64,000 nt of DNA from Lachnospiraceae bacterium (GCA_017412055.1 JAFQOW010000016.1:1-64000); one strand, 5' to 3'; shown: positions 1 through 10,045, counted from the first letter of the stretch. Notes: generated by a model not told the origin, from the sequence alone. Numbers and translations: made by a program.

Positions 1-225
1 AAAAAACGCTCCGCGAGGATGAGCACTCGCACGAGAAGAATATGTCAGCTAACGCTGACCGTGCTCGGCTCGCAAAGCGGAGCAAGTCCCTCTAGACAGA
101 GGGATTTAGGGAGATGATGCGGACTTGTCCGCTTTGTTCTCATATAGGAAGTTTTTATCGAGAACTTTTCTATATGATAAAAAACGTATTTTTGCATCAT
201 AAAAAACGTAAAAATTTTCTTTATA
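1..225. repeat. gene-free block of nested palindromes (modular intergenic repeat)
   Basis: No credible gene is seen here. The DNA is a chain of stems: GCTCCGC (8-14) with GCGGAGC (77-83); GAGCAC (21-26) with GTGCTC (61-66); GTCAGC (44-49) with GCTGAC (54-59, loop TAAC); TCCCTCT (87-93) with AGAGGGA (98-104); GCGGAC (119-124) with GTCCGC (127-132); and an imperfect palindrome at 140-177. The motif ATAAAAAACG or a close variant recurs after the last stem. The first 19 bases recur exactly at 63964-63982, and the 140-177 palindrome has a relative at 63930-63961. This looks like a dispersed modular element, either structured RNA or a miniature mobile repeat. The element probably begins before base 1. 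Confidence 0.6.
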
Positions 226-229
226 AAGG

Positions 230-258
230 TTGATTTATACATAGTTATCTAGTATAGT
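230..258 (+). promoter_or_regulatory. promoter of plsX operon
   Basis: A TTGATT -35 box (230-235), a 17-bp spacer and a TATAGT -10 box (253-258) fit a vegetative sigma-A promoter. It lies about 40 bp before the plsX start and just after the repeat block, so it probably drives plsX-acpP. No FapR-like operator was recognised. Confidence 0.6.
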
Positions 259-297
259 ATCATTTGTGACCTACAATTATAGGTGGAGGTAGAAAAG

Positions 298-1311
298 GTG
301 AACGAAAAAACTATCGTGGCAGTAGATGCTATGGGAGGAGATAATGCACCAGGTGAAATTGTTAAAGGCGCTGTTGAAGCTGTTTTGGCAAGTGAGCAGG
401 TGATGATTAAGCTTGTGGGAAAAGAAGAGCTTGTTAAAGAAGAACTTGCTAAATATGAGTACGACAAGAATCGAATTGAGGTGGTTAATGCCACAGAGGT
501 TATTCTTACAGAAGAGCCACCTGTTAAGGCAATTAAGTCAAAAAAAGATTCATCAATAGTTGTGGCTATGAATATGGTTAAACATGGTGAAGCTGATGCA
601 CTGGTTTCGGCAGGAAGCTCAGGTGCAATATTAGTAGGAGGACAGGTTATTGTCGGTCGTATAAAGGGAATTGAGAGACCACCATTGGCACCACTTATAC
701 CAACTAAGAATGGAGTGTCACTTCTTATTGATTGTGGAGCTAATGTAGATGCAAGACCAAGTCATTTGGTACAGTTTGCTAAAATCGGTTCTATTTATAT
801 GGAAAATGTTGTAGGCATAAAGAAACCTAGAGTTGCTATAGTTAATATAGGCGCAGAGGAAGAGAAGGGAAATGCATTGGTACATGAAACATTTCCAATG
901 CTTAAAAACTGTCCAGATATTAACTTTATCGGAAGCATTGAAGCAAGAGATATTCCAGCAGGCTATGCAGATGTTATTGTATGTGAGGCATTTGTAGGAA
1001 ATGTAATACTTAAGCTTTATGAAGGACTAGGAGCAACGCTTATAGGTAAGGTAAAAGAAGGACTTATGAGTACTTTAAGAAGTAAGATAGGTGCTATACT
1101 TATTAAACCTGCGTTAAAGAAAACATTAAAAGCATTCCAAACAGAAGAATATGGCGGAGCGCCACTTCTTGGTTTGAATGGACTTGTGGTTAAGACACAT
1201 GGAAGTTCCAAAGCCGTTGAGGTAAAAAATTCTATATTACAATGTATAACTTTTAAAGAGCAGAAAATTAATGAAAAAATTAGAGAGAACATTAATTTGC
1301 AAGAAAGCTAA
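298..1311 (+). CDS. plsX: phosphate acyltransferase PlsX
   Basis: PlsX converts acyl-ACP and phosphate to acyl-phosphate, the donor used by PlsY in phosphatidic acid synthesis; plsY lies in this window at 22307. The protein has the family's N-terminal DAMGGDNAP motif (about residues 10-18) and later GSSGAILVGG and CEAFVGNVILK segments. I chose the GTG at 298 because GGAGG at 285-289 gives an 8-nt spacing. The upstream GTG at 283 overlaps that ribosome binding site. The resulting 337 residues are normal for the family. acpP follows 38 bp later, the usual Firmicutes pairing. Confidence 0.95.
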   Translation: MNEKTIVAVDAMGGDNAPGEIVKGAVEAVLASEQVMIKLVGKEELVKEELAKYEYDKNRIEVVNATEVILTEEPPVKAIKSKKDSSIVVAMNMVKHGEADALVSAGSSGAILVGGQVIVGRIKGIERPPLAPLIPTKNGVSLLIDCGANVDARPSHLVQFAKIGSIYMENVVGIKKPRVAIVNIGAEEEKGNALVHETFPMLKNCPDINFIGSIEARDIPAGYADVIVCEAFVGNVILKLYEGLGATLIGKVKEGLMSTLRSKIGAILIKPALKKTLKAFQTEEYGGAPLLGLNGLVVKTHGSSKAVEVKNSILQCITFKEQKINEKIRENINLQES

Positions 1312-1349
1312 ACAAAGAATATTTTTAATATGAAAGGAAGAGTTTTATT

Positions 1350-1580
1350 ATGGAATTCGAAAAGTTACAGAACATCATTGCAGAGGTTTTAAACATTGAT
1401 GCAGAGGAAATCACAATGGAGTCAACATTTATTGATGACTTAGGTGCAGATTCTCTTGATGTATTTCAGATTATTATGGGAATTGAAGAAGAGTTTGATA
1501 TCGAGATTCCTAATGAGGAAGCTGAAAAGATTACAACAGTTGCCGATGCTGTAGAGCAGATTAAAAGCGCAATAAACTAA
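1350..1580 (+). CDS. acpP: acyl carrier protein
   Basis: This is a 76-residue acidic protein carrying growing acyl chains in type II fatty acid synthesis. The phosphopantetheine site is the GADSLD motif with Ser35, and the surrounding four-helix pattern is typical. A ribosome binding site (AAGGAAG) precedes the ATG. It follows plsX and precedes rnc, as in many Firmicutes. A perfect stem-loop begins 29 bp after its stop codon. Confidence 0.97.
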   Translation: MEFEKLQNIIAEVLNIDAEEITMESTFIDDLGADSLDVFQIIMGIEEEFDIEIPNEEAEKITTVADAVEQIKSAIN

Positions 1581-1609
1581 TTAAAATTTCAAAGAATAAA
1601 ATGATTTTT

Positions 1610-1649
1610 TTGTAATAAGAATGGGGCAAATACCCCATTCTTATTACAA
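1610..1649 (+). promoter_or_regulatory. perfect 17-bp stem-loop in the rnc 5' region
   Basis: TTGTAATAAGAATGGGG (1610-1626) pairs without a mismatch to 1633-1649 around a six-base loop. It ends 18 bp before the rnc start codon. No T-tract follows it; a T-run precedes it. It is therefore a poor intrinsic terminator and a better candidate for RNase III cleavage or mRNA stability control. E. coli rnc is known to be autoregulated by cleavage of a 5' stem; applying that here is inference. Confidence 0.6.
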
Positions 1650-1667
1650 TATAGGGAAGGCATATAT

Positions 1668-2354
1668 ATGAAACGATTAAATGAATTGGAAGAAATAATC
1701 GGATATAGCTTTAAAAATAAGGATTTACTTACCCTTGCTATGACTCATAGTTCTTATTCTAATGATAACAAATTAGGCAAGCTTAACAATAATGAAAGAT
1801 TAGAATTTTTAGGCGACGCTGTATTGGAATTATCATCAAGTGAGTTTTTATTTGATGAATATGAAAATAAGCCTGAAGGAGAATTGACAAGATTAAGAGC
1901 CAGCCTTGTATGTGAGCCTACGTTGGCGCAGGCTGCAAGAGAATTTAAGCTAAATGAATTTTTAAGACTTGGTAATGGTGAGGAAAACACAGGCGGACGT
2001 TATAGGGATTCTATTATTTCAGATGCCTTAGAGGCACTTATTGGAGCGATATATTTGGATGGTGGGTTTGCTAATGCAAAAGAGTTCATTTTGAAATTTG
2101 TTTTAAATGATATAGAAAACAAACATCTCTTTTATGATAGCAAGACCATACTTCAAGAAATGGTACAAAAGAAGTACAAAGAAAGAGTAGAATATGTTTT
2201 GGTTGGAGAATCTGGACCAGATCATAACAAAGAGTTTAGTGTGGAGGCTGTATTTAAAAATGTTGTCCTAGGTAAAGGTGTTGGAGGCACAAAAAAACGT
2301 GCGGAACAACAGGCAGCATATGAGGCTATATTGGCCATTAAAAAAGAAAATTAA
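1668..2354 (+). CDS. rnc: ribonuclease III
   Basis: This double-strand RNA endonuclease processes rRNA precursors and structured mRNAs. The catalytic signature NERLEFLGD lies at residues 42-50, with metal ligands Glu46 and Asp50. The second acidic pair sits in SDALEALIGAIYLDGG near residue 120. The C-terminal 70 residues form a double-stranded RNA binding domain ending in KKRAEQQAAYEAI. Its 228 residues are normal. The ribosome binding site is AGGGAAGG. smc follows 14 bp downstream, so the two are co-transcribed. A 17-bp hairpin directly upstream may be a self-cleavage target. Confidence 0.97.
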   Translation: MKRLNELEEIIGYSFKNKDLLTLAMTHSSYSNDNKLGKLNNNERLEFLGDAVLELSSSEFLFDEYENKPEGELTRLRASLVCEPTLAQAAREFKLNEFLRLGNGEENTGGRYRDSIISDALEALIGAIYLDGGFANAKEFILKFVLNDIENKHLFYDSKTILQEMVQKKYKERVEYVLVGESGPDHNKEFSVEAVFKNVVLGKGVGGTKKRAEQQAAYEAILAIKKEN

Positions 2355-2368
2355 CAGGTAGGTAAACA

Positions 2369-5300
2369 ATGTATTTAAAAAGTATAGAGGTACAGGGCTT
2401 TAAGTCCTTTGCCAATAAGATAAAATTCGATTTTCATAATGGTATTACTGGAATTGTAGGACCGAATGGAAGTGGAAAAAGTAATGTAGCAGATGCTGTT
2501 CGTTGGGTTTTAGGTGAACAGAGAATAAAGCAGCTTCGTGGTGGTAAAATGGAGGATGTTATCTTTGCTGGTACTCAGAATCGTAAACCATTAGGATTTG
2601 CTTATGTTGCTATTACATTAGATAATTCTGACCATAAATTAGCCATTGAGTATGATGAGGTAACTGTATCCAGAAGACTTTTTCGTTCTGGAGAAAGTGA
2701 ATACATGATAAATGGCTCTATTTGTCGTCTTAAGGACATTAATGAGTTATTCTATGACACAGGTATCGGTAAGGAAGGTTATTCTATTATCGGACAGGGT
2801 CAGATTGATAAAATTCTAAGTGGTAAGCCAGATGAGAGAAGAGAGCTTTTTGATGAGGCCGCAGGTATTGTAAAATTTAAAAGAAGAAAGGCGGAAGCTA
2901 CTAAAAAGCTTGAAAATGAGAAGGATAATCTTACAAGAGTTATAGATATTTTAACTGAGTTGGAAAGACAGTTAAAGCCATTGGAGCGTCAGTCAGAGAC
3001 TGCAAGAAAGTATTTAAAGCTTAAGGAAGAGTTAAAAACATATGATATAAATATGTTCCTTCTTGAGATTACACAGATACGTGCATCTTTATCAGAAATT
3101 GAAAAAAAGTACGATATAGCCACAAATGAATTGGAAGAGAACAGAGAAAATCTTGAAGCTATAAAGAATCAGTATGAAGTTCTTGATGGAATTATAGAGG
3201 AAATGAATGCTGATATTGAGGATAAGAAAAACTTATTAAATCAAACAAATATAGCTATTGAGAAGTTTGATGGTGATATTAAGGTTATCAATGAGCAGAT
3301 TAATTCAGCTAAAATTAATGATGAGCATTTAAAACAGCGCATGAATGCAATAGAAGAAGATATAGCTGATCATATAAAGGAAAAGGAACGCCTTCTTGGA
3401 GAAAAGAAGGAAATAACTGAAAAGCTTACAGAAGCCACAAAGGTTCAAAGTGAAGCTGATGGTAAGATTGCAGCTATTTCAGGGAAGATAGCACAGATTT
3501 TAGAGGATATAGAAAATTCAAAATCAGATATTATTAACCTGCTTAACGAAAAATCTGGTGTTATGGCTAAAATTCAAAGATATGATACTATGCTTGAACA
3601 GATTAATATAAGAAAAGCAGAGTTAAGTCAGAAGCTCATTAAGTCTAAGAGTGATAAGGAAGAGCAGGATAAGATTATCGCTGAATTAGAGGAAGAATTT
3701 AAGAGGGTTAATGATGAAATTATCCAGTACACTACTCAGGCAGGAGAAATAGAAGAAAAGCTTTCTGAGTATAAGAAGGAAACCGCTATCCTTATTAAGG
3801 AAAGAGAAGATAAGCAAAAGAAATATCATCAGATAAGCTCAAATCTTGAAGCTTTAAAGAATATGACCGAGCGTTATGAAGGTTATGGTAACTCTATTAA
3901 AAAGATTATGGAGCTTAAGGAAAGAGAAAAGGGTATCGTAGGTGTCGTAGCTGATATTATAAAGGTTGAAAAGAAGTATGAGACAGCTATAGAGACAGCA
4001 CTTGGTGGTAATATACAAAATGTTGTAACTGATACAGAAACAACGGCAAAGGAAGCTATTGAGTACTTAAAGAGAGGAAAATTTGGTAGAGCTACATTCC
4101 TTCCTTTAAGTAGTATTGCCAATAAAACTGGCTTTTCAAATGAGAGAGTCTTAACTGAAAAGGGTGTTATAGGACTTGCCTGTGACCTTGTTCAGATTAA
4201 GAAGGAATGGGAAAATATAGCTAAATATCTTCTTGGAAGAATAGTTGTAGCAGATACTATTGATAATGCCTTATTGATTGCAAGAAAGTATAATTATACA
4301 TTAAGAATTGTCACATTGGATGGAGAACTTTTAAATGCAGGTGGTTCTATGTCCGGTGGTGCATTTAAAAATAGCTCAAATCTTTTAGGTAGAAGAAGAG
4401 AGATAGAAGAGCTAGAGAAAGCATTAGAGGCTATCAAGAGTGAAAATCAGACTATAAATGAAAAGCTTAATATTAATGAGACAGAATCAAGAGCTGCAAA
4501 TGAAGAATTAGAGAAGATTAAGCTTGTATTAAATGAACAGTATATTTTACAGAATACTGTTAAGATGAATATGAATAAGGCAGGAGAGAAAAAGCAGGAA
4601 ATCGCTGATAGTTTTGAAGATTTAGGCAAGGAAAATGCTGAAATCGCCAGCCAGATTACAGATATTAAGTCTAATTACGATACATTAAATGTAGAGCTTA
4701 TGTCATTTGATGATAAGAATAAGCTTATTGAAGAAAAGATTGCAAGCTTAAATCTTCAGGTTGAAGAGCAAAGAAAACTTGAAGAGGAAGAAATCGGCAA
4801 GAATCAGGAGATGAGACTTGGATATCAAAGCTTAAAGCAAAAGCTTGAGTTTATCAAGGAAAATACAGAAAAGCTTGATGTGGAAACAAATAAGCTTAAT
4901 GAGGAGCTTACTCTTATTAAGTCAAATGCAGAGAATGCGACACTTACAGTGTTAGATAGACTTAAAGAGATTGAAAGTATTGAAAATTCTATGAAAGAGG
5001 CTAAGCAGACTAAGGAACAGTTGGAAGCTACTATTACAAAGCTTGTGGCTGATAAGGATGCTCAGACTAAGGAACATAAGGATTTCATCACAAAGAGAGA
5101 AGAGATATCTACGCATATTAATGAGCTTGATAAGGAAATATATAGATTATCAAGTCAAAAGGAAAAACTTGAAGAGGCAAATGAAAAGCAAGTTAACTAT
5201 ATGTGGGATGAATATGAGATTACATATAGTGTAGCTCTTACTATGAAGAATGAAGAGCTTAATAATCTTGCGGCAATTAAGAAGAATATTTCATCTCTTA

Positions 5301-5944
5301 AGAGTCAGATAAGAGATTTGGGAGATGTAAATGTTAATTCCATTGAAGAATATAAGAATGTATCGGAAAGATATGTATTCTTAAAGACACAGCATGATGA
5401 TCTTGTGCTTGCGGCTGAAAATCTGGAAAAGATTATTGAAGAATTAGATACTGGTATGAGAAATCAGTTCTCGGAGAAATTTATTGAGATTAAGACTGAG
5501 TTTGATAAGGTATTTAAGGAACTTTTCGGCGGCGGAAAGGGTACAATTGAGTTAAATGAAGATATGGATATATTAGAAGCGGATATTTCTATTATATCTC
5601 AGCCGCCTGGAAAGAAACTTCAGAATATGATGCAGTTATCCGGTGGTGAAAAGGCTCTTACTGCCATAGCATTACTTTTTGCTATTCAGAATCTTAAGCC
5701 GTCTCCATTCTGTCTTCTTGATGAGATTGAGGCAGCCTTAGATGATTCTAATGTAGTAAGATTTGCCGGATATTTGCATAAGCTTACAGATCATACTCAG
5801 TTTATTGTTATTACTCATAGAAGAGGTACAATGGCTGCGGCAGACAGATTATATGGTATTACAATGCAGGAAAAGGGTGTCTCAACACTTGTATCTGTAA
5901 ACTTATTAGAGGCAGAATTGCAGGAACAGGAGGATAAGTCATGA
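2369..5944 (+). CDS. smc: chromosome segregation protein SMC
   Basis: SMC is the ATPase of the bacterial condensin complex with ScpA and ScpB, and organises the nucleoid. The Walker A motif GPNGSGKS lies at residues 31-38. The signature [16 protein letters not shown] is near 1090 and Walker [12 protein letters not shown] near 1115. Between them lie two long Glu/Lys-rich coiled coils and a hinge around residues 510-660, recognisable by glycine-rich stretches such as [10 protein letters not shown]. The 1191-residue length is standard. Its stop codon overlaps the ftsY start (ATGA), giving translational coupling. Confidence 0.97.
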   Translation: MYLKSIEVQGFKSFANKIKFDFHNGITGIVGPNGSGKSNVADAVRWVLGEQRIKQLRGGKMEDVIFAGTQNRKPLGFAYVAITLDNSDHKLAIEYDEVTVSRRLFRSGESEYMINGSICRLKDINELFYDTGIGKEGYSIIGQGQIDKILSGKPDERRELFDEAAGIVKFKRRKAEATKKLENEKDNLTRVIDILTELERQLKPLERQSETARKYLKLKEELKTYDINMFLLEITQIRASLSEIEKKYDIATNELEENRENLEAIKNQYEVLDGIIEEMNADIEDKKNLLNQTNIAIEKFDGDIKVINEQINSAKINDEHLKQRMNAIEEDIADHIKEKERLLGEKKEITEKLTEATKVQSEADGKIAAISGKIAQILEDIENSKSDIINLLNEKSGVMAKIQRYDTMLEQINIRKAELSQKLIKSKSDKEEQDKIIAELEEEFKRVNDEIIQYTTQAGEIEEKLSEYKKETAILIKEREDKQKKYHQISSNLEALKNMTERYEGYGNSIKKIMELKEREKGIVGVVADIIKVEKKYETAIETALGGNIQNVVTDTETTAKEAIEYLKRGKFGRATFLPLSSIANKTGFSNERVLTEKGVIGLACDLVQIKKEWENIAKYLLGRIVVADTIDNALLIARKYNYTLRIVTLDGELLNAGGSMSGGAFKNSSNLLGRRREIEELEKALEAIKSENQTINEKLNINETESRAANEELEKIKLVLNEQYILQNTVKMNMNKAGEKKQEIADSFEDLGKENAEIASQITDIKSNYDTLNVELMSFDDKNKLIEEKIASLNLQVEEQRKLEEEEIGKNQEMRLGYQSLKQKLEFIKENTEKLDVETNKLNEELTLIKSNAENATLTVLDRLKEIESIENSMKEAKQTKEQLEATITKLVADKDAQTKEHKDFITKREEISTHINELDKEIYRLSSQKEKLEEANEKQVNYMWDEYEITYSVALTMKNEELNNLAAIKKNISSLKSQIRDLGDVNVNSIEEYKNVSERYVFLKTQHDDLVLAAENLEKIIEELDTGMRNQFSEKFIEIKTEFDKVFKELFGGGKGTIELNEDMDILEADISIISQPPGKKLQNMMQLSGGEKALTAIALLFAIQNLKPSPFCLLDEIEAALDDSNVVRFAGYLHKLTDHTQFIVITHRRGTMAAADRLYGITMQEKGVSTLVSVNLLEAELQEQEDKS

Positions 5945-6879
5945 GTGAAGAAAAGAAGGGATTCTTTAAACGACTTGTAAGTGGTCTTAGTAAGACTAGA
6001 GCAAATATTGTATCAGGCTTTGAGAGTATTTTCTCAGCGTTTTCCTCCATAGATGATGATTTTTATGAAGAGCTTGAAGAAATACTTATTATGGGTGATA
6101 TAGGCGTAGCTACTACAGAAAAGATTATCGAAAACCTTAAAGTGAAGGTAAAAGAACAGAAGATTAAGGAGCCTGCTATGTGTAAGCAACTTCTTATGGA
6201 TTCTATTAAAGAGCAGATGAATCTTGGTGAAGCAGCATATGATTATGAGAATCAGACAAGTGTTTTACTTGTAATAGGTGTTAACGGAGTTGGTAAAACT
6301 ACTTCTATAGGAAAACTTGCTGGTCAGTTTAAAAATAATGGTAAAAAGGTTGTACTTGCAGCTGCGGATACATTTAGAGCGGCAGCTATCGAACAGCTTA
6401 CAGAGTGGGCGAATAGAGCAGGTGCAGATATTATTTCTAGTAGAGAGGGCGCAGACCCAGCATCAGTTATCTTTGATGCAGCTCAGGCAGCTAAAGCTAG
6501 AAAGGCAGATATTTTAATATGTGATACTGCTGGACGACTTCACAATAAGAAGAATCTTATGGAGGAGCTTAAGAAAATAAATAGGATCCTTGATAAGGAA
6601 TATCCAGAAGCATATAGAGAAAATCTTATTGTTTTGGATGCTACAACAGGTCAAAATGCGTTAGTTCAGGCTAAGCAGTTTATGGAGGCGGCAGACATTA
6701 CAGGAATTATACTTACAAAGATGGATGGAACAGCAAAGGGTGGTATAGCAGTTGCTATCCAATCAGAGCTTGGAATTCCAGTTAAGTATATTGGTGTGGG
6801 TGAAAAGATTGAAGATTTACAGAAATTTAATTCAGATGAATTCGTAAATGCTTTATTTGATGTACCACAGGATAATTAG
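5941..6879 (+). CDS. ftsY: signal recognition particle receptor FtsY
   Basis: FtsY is the membrane-associated GTPase that receives the SRP-ribosome complex and pairs with Ffh (8630-9973). The NG domain is complete: P-loop GVNGVGKTT near residue 114, [23 protein letters not shown] and the [10 protein letters not shown] motif. The 312-residue protein has only a short N-terminal A region, as usual in Gram-positives. The start overlaps smc by four bases. Confidence 0.97.
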   Translation: MSEEKKGFFKRLVSGLSKTRANIVSGFESIFSAFSSIDDDFYEELEEILIMGDIGVATTEKIIENLKVKVKEQKIKEPAMCKQLLMDSIKEQMNLGEAAYDYENQTSVLLVIGVNGVGKTTSIGKLAGQFKNNGKKVVLAAADTFRAAAIEQLTEWANRAGADIISSREGADPASVIFDAAQAAKARKADILICDTAGRLHNKKNLMEELKKINRILDKEYPEAYRENLIVLDATTGQNALVQAKQFMEAADITGIILTKMDGTAKGGIAVAIQSELGIPVKYIGVGEKIEDLQKFNSDEFVNALFDVPQDN

Positions 6880-6912
6880 TTTAGACATGATATTAGAAGA
6901 GAGGGAAATGAA

Positions 6913-8133
6913 ATGTTGACAGAGTTATCATTAGAAAAATTTAAAGAAGCAGCAGAAATTGTAAAAAATGTTACAGTTCCTACTAATCTTGTGTATAGTG
7001 ACTATTTTTCAAAACAGACAGGTAATAAGATATATATAAAGCCTGAAAATCTTCAGTTTACAGGAGCATATAAGGTAAGAGGCGCTTATTATAAGATAAG
7101 TCAGCTTACAGAAGAAGAAAGAGCAAAGGGATTAATCACAGCTTCAGCTGGTAATCATGCTCAGGGTGTTGCAAATGCTGCCAAAATGTATGGTATTAAA
7201 GCAACTATCGTAATGCCGACCGGCACACCTCTTATAAAGGTTAACAGAACAAAGAGCTATGGCGCTGATGTGGTACTATATGGAAATGTATATGATGAAG
7301 CCTGCGAGGAAGCATATAGACTTGCAAAGGAATATGGATATACATTTGTTCATCCATTTGATGATTTAGAGGTTGCTACAGGACAGGGAACGGTTGCTGT
7401 AGAAGTATTTGATGAATTGCCAGATGTTGATTATATTTTAGTGCCAATTGGCGGTGGTGGATTAGCTTGTGGTGTTGCAGCATTGGCTAAAATGATAAAT
7501 CCTAAAGTAAGAGTTATTGGTGTAGAACCAGCTGGAGCAAATTGTATGCAGTCATCAATTAGAGAAGGACATGTTGTATCACTTCCTACTGCTGTAACTA
7601 TAGCTGATGGTACTGCAGTAAAAACACCAGGAACTGTTATATTCCCATATATTCAAAAGTATGTTGATGAGATTATTACTGTTGAAGACAGTGAACTTAT
7701 AGATGCATTTCTTGATATGGTAGAGAATCACAAGATGGTTTGTGAAGGCTCGGGTTTACTTACAATAGCAGCTTTAAAGCATCTTGAATGCTGGGATAAG
7801 AATATCGTATCAATTATAAGTGGTGGAAACCTTGATATTATAACAATGTCATCAATCCTTCAGCATGGTTTAATTCAGAGAGGAAGAATATTTACAGTTT
7901 CAGTTCTTTTACCAGATAAGCCAGGTCAGCTTGAGGGAGTTGCCAAGCTTATAGCAGCTAATCAGGGAAATGTAGTTAAGCTTGAGCATAATCAGTTTGT
8001 AAGTATAAACAGAAATGCTGAGGTTGAGCTTAGAATTACACTGGAAGCTTTTGGAGAAGAGCATAAGCATAATATTGTAGCAGCTCTTGATAAGGAAGGA
8101 TATAAGCCAAGAGTTGTTAGAACAAATCTATAA
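6913..8133 (+). CDS. ilvA: threonine ammonia-lyase (dehydratase) with C-terminal ACT domain
   Basis: This PLP enzyme deaminates L-threonine to 2-oxobutanoate for isoleucine synthesis or threonine catabolism. The PLP-binding lysine is Lys54 in FTGAYKVRGA. SAGNHAQG and the glycine-rich PIGGGGLACG phosphate loop follow. Residues from about 328 onward form one ACT domain, the short single-ACT type of 400-410 residues. This leaves open whether its role is biosynthetic (ilvA) or degradative (tdcB). It sits 33 bp after ftsY inside an otherwise secretion and division operon, with no branched-chain genes nearby. Confidence 0.9.
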   Translation: MLTELSLEKFKEAAEIVKNVTVPTNLVYSDYFSKQTGNKIYIKPENLQFTGAYKVRGAYYKISQLTEEERAKGLITASAGNHAQGVANAAKMYGIKATIVMPTGTPLIKVNRTKSYGADVVLYGNVYDEACEEAYRLAKEYGYTFVHPFDDLEVATGQGTVAVEVFDELPDVDYILVPIGGGGLACGVAALAKMINPKVRVIGVEPAGANCMQSSIREGHVVSLPTAVTIADGTAVKTPGTVIFPYIQKYVDEIITVEDSELIDAFLDMVENHKMVCEGSGLLTIAALKHLECWDKNIVSIISGGNLDIITMSSILQHGLIQRGRIFTVSVLLPDKPGQLEGVAKLIAANQGNVVKLEHNQFVSINRNAEVELRITLEAFGEEHKHNIVAALDKEGYKPRVVRTNL

Positions 8134-8166
8134 TTAAATAAATATTATTTTGTAAAGTTTTTTTGC

Positions 8167-8198
8167 TTGACACCGTTCGTTGTATGTAGTAATATAAT
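8167..8198 (+). promoter_or_regulatory. promoter of ylxM-ffh with overlapping dyad
   Basis: TTGACA (8167-8172) is followed 17 bp later by TAATAT (8190-8195), with a perfect TATAAT overlapping it at 8193-8198 (20-bp spacer). The dyad ACACCGT / ACGGTGT (8170-8176 and 8201-8207) flanks the -10 region. It could be an operator or an RNA stem followed by a T-rich run. Confidence 0.5.
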
Positions 8199-8232
8199 GG
8201 ACGGTGTTATTTTTACCTTATAGGAGTAGATT

Positions 8233-8601
8233 ATGGAAAAGATGGATGAAATAGTTAAATTATCGCTTTTATATGATTTTTATGGCGAACTTTTAACTGA
8301 GCATCAGAAGTCTATATGTGAGGATTACTTCTTTAATGACATTGGACTTAGTGAGATAGCTGAGGAAAGAGGAACTAGCAGACAAGCGGTTCACGATATG
8401 GTAAAACGAATTGAAAAGCTGTTGCTTGGATATGAACAAAAGCTTCATTTAGTTGAACGTTTTCTTAAAACAAAGGATATGATAAAACAGGTTAAAGGAT
8501 ATATAGATGAGCTGGTATCCTATGAAAACGTAAGTGAAGAAGAGAAAAATATTATTGATAAGATTGGCAAGCTTTCAGAACATATTCTCAATGAATTGTA
8601 G
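8233..8601 (+). CDS. ylxM: YlxM/UPF0122 family putative helix-turn-helix protein
   Basis: This 122-residue protein is the YlxM type that accompanies ffh in Gram-positives. In streptococci it is known to bind SRP components and modulate GTPase activity. A sigma-70 region 4-like helix-turn-helix is visible at about residues 18-60 (LSEIAEERGTSRQAVHDMVKR). The C-terminal half is charged and helical. It precedes ffh by 28 bp. Its start follows TAGGAG. Confidence 0.92.
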   Translation: MEKMDEIVKLSLLYDFYGELLTEHQKSICEDYFFNDIGLSEIAEERGTSRQAVHDMVKRIEKLLLGYEQKLHLVERFLKTKDMIKQVKGYIDELVSYENVSEEEKNIIDKIGKLSEHILNEL

Positions 8602-8629
8602 AAGGTTTTGACATATTTGGAGGTATAAG

Positions 8630-9973
8630 GTGGCATTTGAAAGTTTATCTGATAAATTGCAAAATGTTTTTAGAAACCTTAGAAGTAAAGGTAGACTTAC
8701 AGAAGCAGATGTAAAGGCTGCACTTAAAGAAGTCAAGATGGCTCTCCTTGAGGCAGATGTAAGTTTTAAGGTTGTTAAACAGTTTATAAGTTCTGTTCAG
8801 GAACGAGCTGTAGGTCAGGATGTTATGACCTCGCTTACACCAGGACAGATGGTTATAAAGATAGTTAACGAAGAGATGGTTAAGCTTATGGGTTCTGAGA
8901 CTACAGAATTGAAGCTTAAGGCTGGCAATGAGATTACAGTCATTATGATGATGGGTCTTCAGGGTGCTGGTAAAACTACAACAGCAGCTAAGATTGCTGG
9001 AAAGCTTAAGGCTAAGGGTAAGAAACCACTTCTCGTTGCATGTGATATTTACAGACCAGCAGCTATTGATCAGTTGCAGGTTAACGGTGAAAAGCAGGGT
9101 GTTCCAGTATTTAGTATGGGAACAAATCATAAACCGGTAAATATTGCAAAGGCTGCTTATGAGCATGCCAAATCTAACGATATGAATGTTGTAATTATCG
9201 ATACAGCAGGTAGACTTCATATTGATGAAGAGCTTATGGATGAGCTTGTAGAGATAAGGGACAATATTGATATAACACAGACGGTTCTTGTTGTAGATGC
9301 TATGACAGGACAGGATGCTGTCAATGTAGCTTCTAGCTTTGATGAGAAGATAGGCATTGACGGAGTAATTCTTACAAAGCTTGATGGTGATACTAGAGGT
9401 GGTGCCGCACTTTCTATCAGAAGTGTAACAGGAAAACCTATTCTCTATGTGGGTATGGGAGAAAAGCTTTCTGATTTAGAGCAGTTTTATCCAGACAGAA
9501 TGGCATCAAGAATTTTAGGCATGGGCGATGTCCTTACTCTTATCGAAAAGGCTGAAGCGGCAGTTGATGCTGATAAAGCTAAGGAGATGGAACAAAAGCT
9601 TAAGAAGGCTGAATTTGGATTTGATGATTATCTTGAATCTATGCAGCAGATTAAGAATATGGGCGGTCTTGCAGATGTGATGAATATGATTCCAGGTCTT
9701 GGTGGTCAGCTTAAAGGAGCTGCATTACCAGATGATAAGGCACTTGGAAGAGTAGAGGCGATTATCTATTCTATGACCCCTAAGGAAAGAAGTAACCCAA
9801 GCATATTAAATCCTTCAAGAAAGAATAGAATTGCTAAGGGTGCAGGAGTAGATATTGCAGAAGTAAATCGTCTGGTTAAACAATTTGAACAGTCACGTAA
9901 GATGATGAAGCAGATGGGTGGCATGTTCGGTGGTAAAAAGAAAGGTTTTGGCCGATTTAAATTACCGTTTTAA
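8630..9973 (+). CDS. ffh: signal recognition particle protein Ffh
   Basis: Ffh is the SRP54-type GTPase that binds signal peptides and 4.5S/6S SRP RNA and docks with FtsY. The start is GTG at 8630, seven bases after GGAGG. The G domain shows GLQGAGKTT (near residue 109), DTAGRLHIDEELMDEL and TKLDGDTRGG. The C-terminal M domain is methionine-rich (MQQIKNMGGLADVMNMIPG and a MMKQMGGMFGG tail). The 447-residue length is typical. No SRP RNA gene was recognised in the window. Confidence 0.97.
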   Translation: MAFESLSDKLQNVFRNLRSKGRLTEADVKAALKEVKMALLEADVSFKVVKQFISSVQERAVGQDVMTSLTPGQMVIKIVNEEMVKLMGSETTELKLKAGNEITVIMMMGLQGAGKTTTAAKIAGKLKAKGKKPLLVACDIYRPAAIDQLQVNGEKQGVPVFSMGTNHKPVNIAKAAYEHAKSNDMNVVIIDTAGRLHIDEELMDELVEIRDNIDITQTVLVVDAMTGQDAVNVASSFDEKIGIDGVILTKLDGDTRGGAALSIRSVTGKPILYVGMGEKLSDLEQFYPDRMASRILGMGDVLTLIEKAEAAVDADKAKEMEQKLKKAEFGFDDYLESMQQIKNMGGLADVMNMIPGLGGQLKGAALPDDKALGRVEAIIYSMTPKERSNPSILNPSRKNRIAKGAGVDIAEVNRLVKQFEQSRKMMKQMGGMFGGKKKGFGRFKLPF

Positions 9974-9978
9974 TTGAT

Positions 9979-10000
9979 AAAAGAGGTATGATACCCTTTT
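9979..10000 (+). terminator. weak stem-loop between ffh and rpsP
   Basis: AAAAG-A-GGTA pairs with TACC-CTTTT around a short loop just after the ffh stop, with one bulged A. The following bases are A/T-rich but not a clean T-run. It may be a partial terminator or a processing site. Confidence 0.35.
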
Positions 10001-10045
10001 ATATATAAAGTAAATTATTTTTTAAAACCAAGGAGGTAACTAAAA

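Noticed and set aside
45..242. 65-codon ORF on the - strand in the left-edge repeat block
   Set aside because: It crosses several hairpins and A/T-rich modules, has no plausible start signal, and looks like chance.
1610..1649. Ordinary intrinsic terminator of acpP
   Set aside because: The T-run is on the 5' side of the stem and none follows it, so the terminator pattern is missing.
8645..9220. 191-codon ORF antisense to ffh
   Set aside because: It lies wholly inside the conserved ffh coding region, is Cys/His-rich in a way typical of a shadow frame, and lacks a ribosome binding site.
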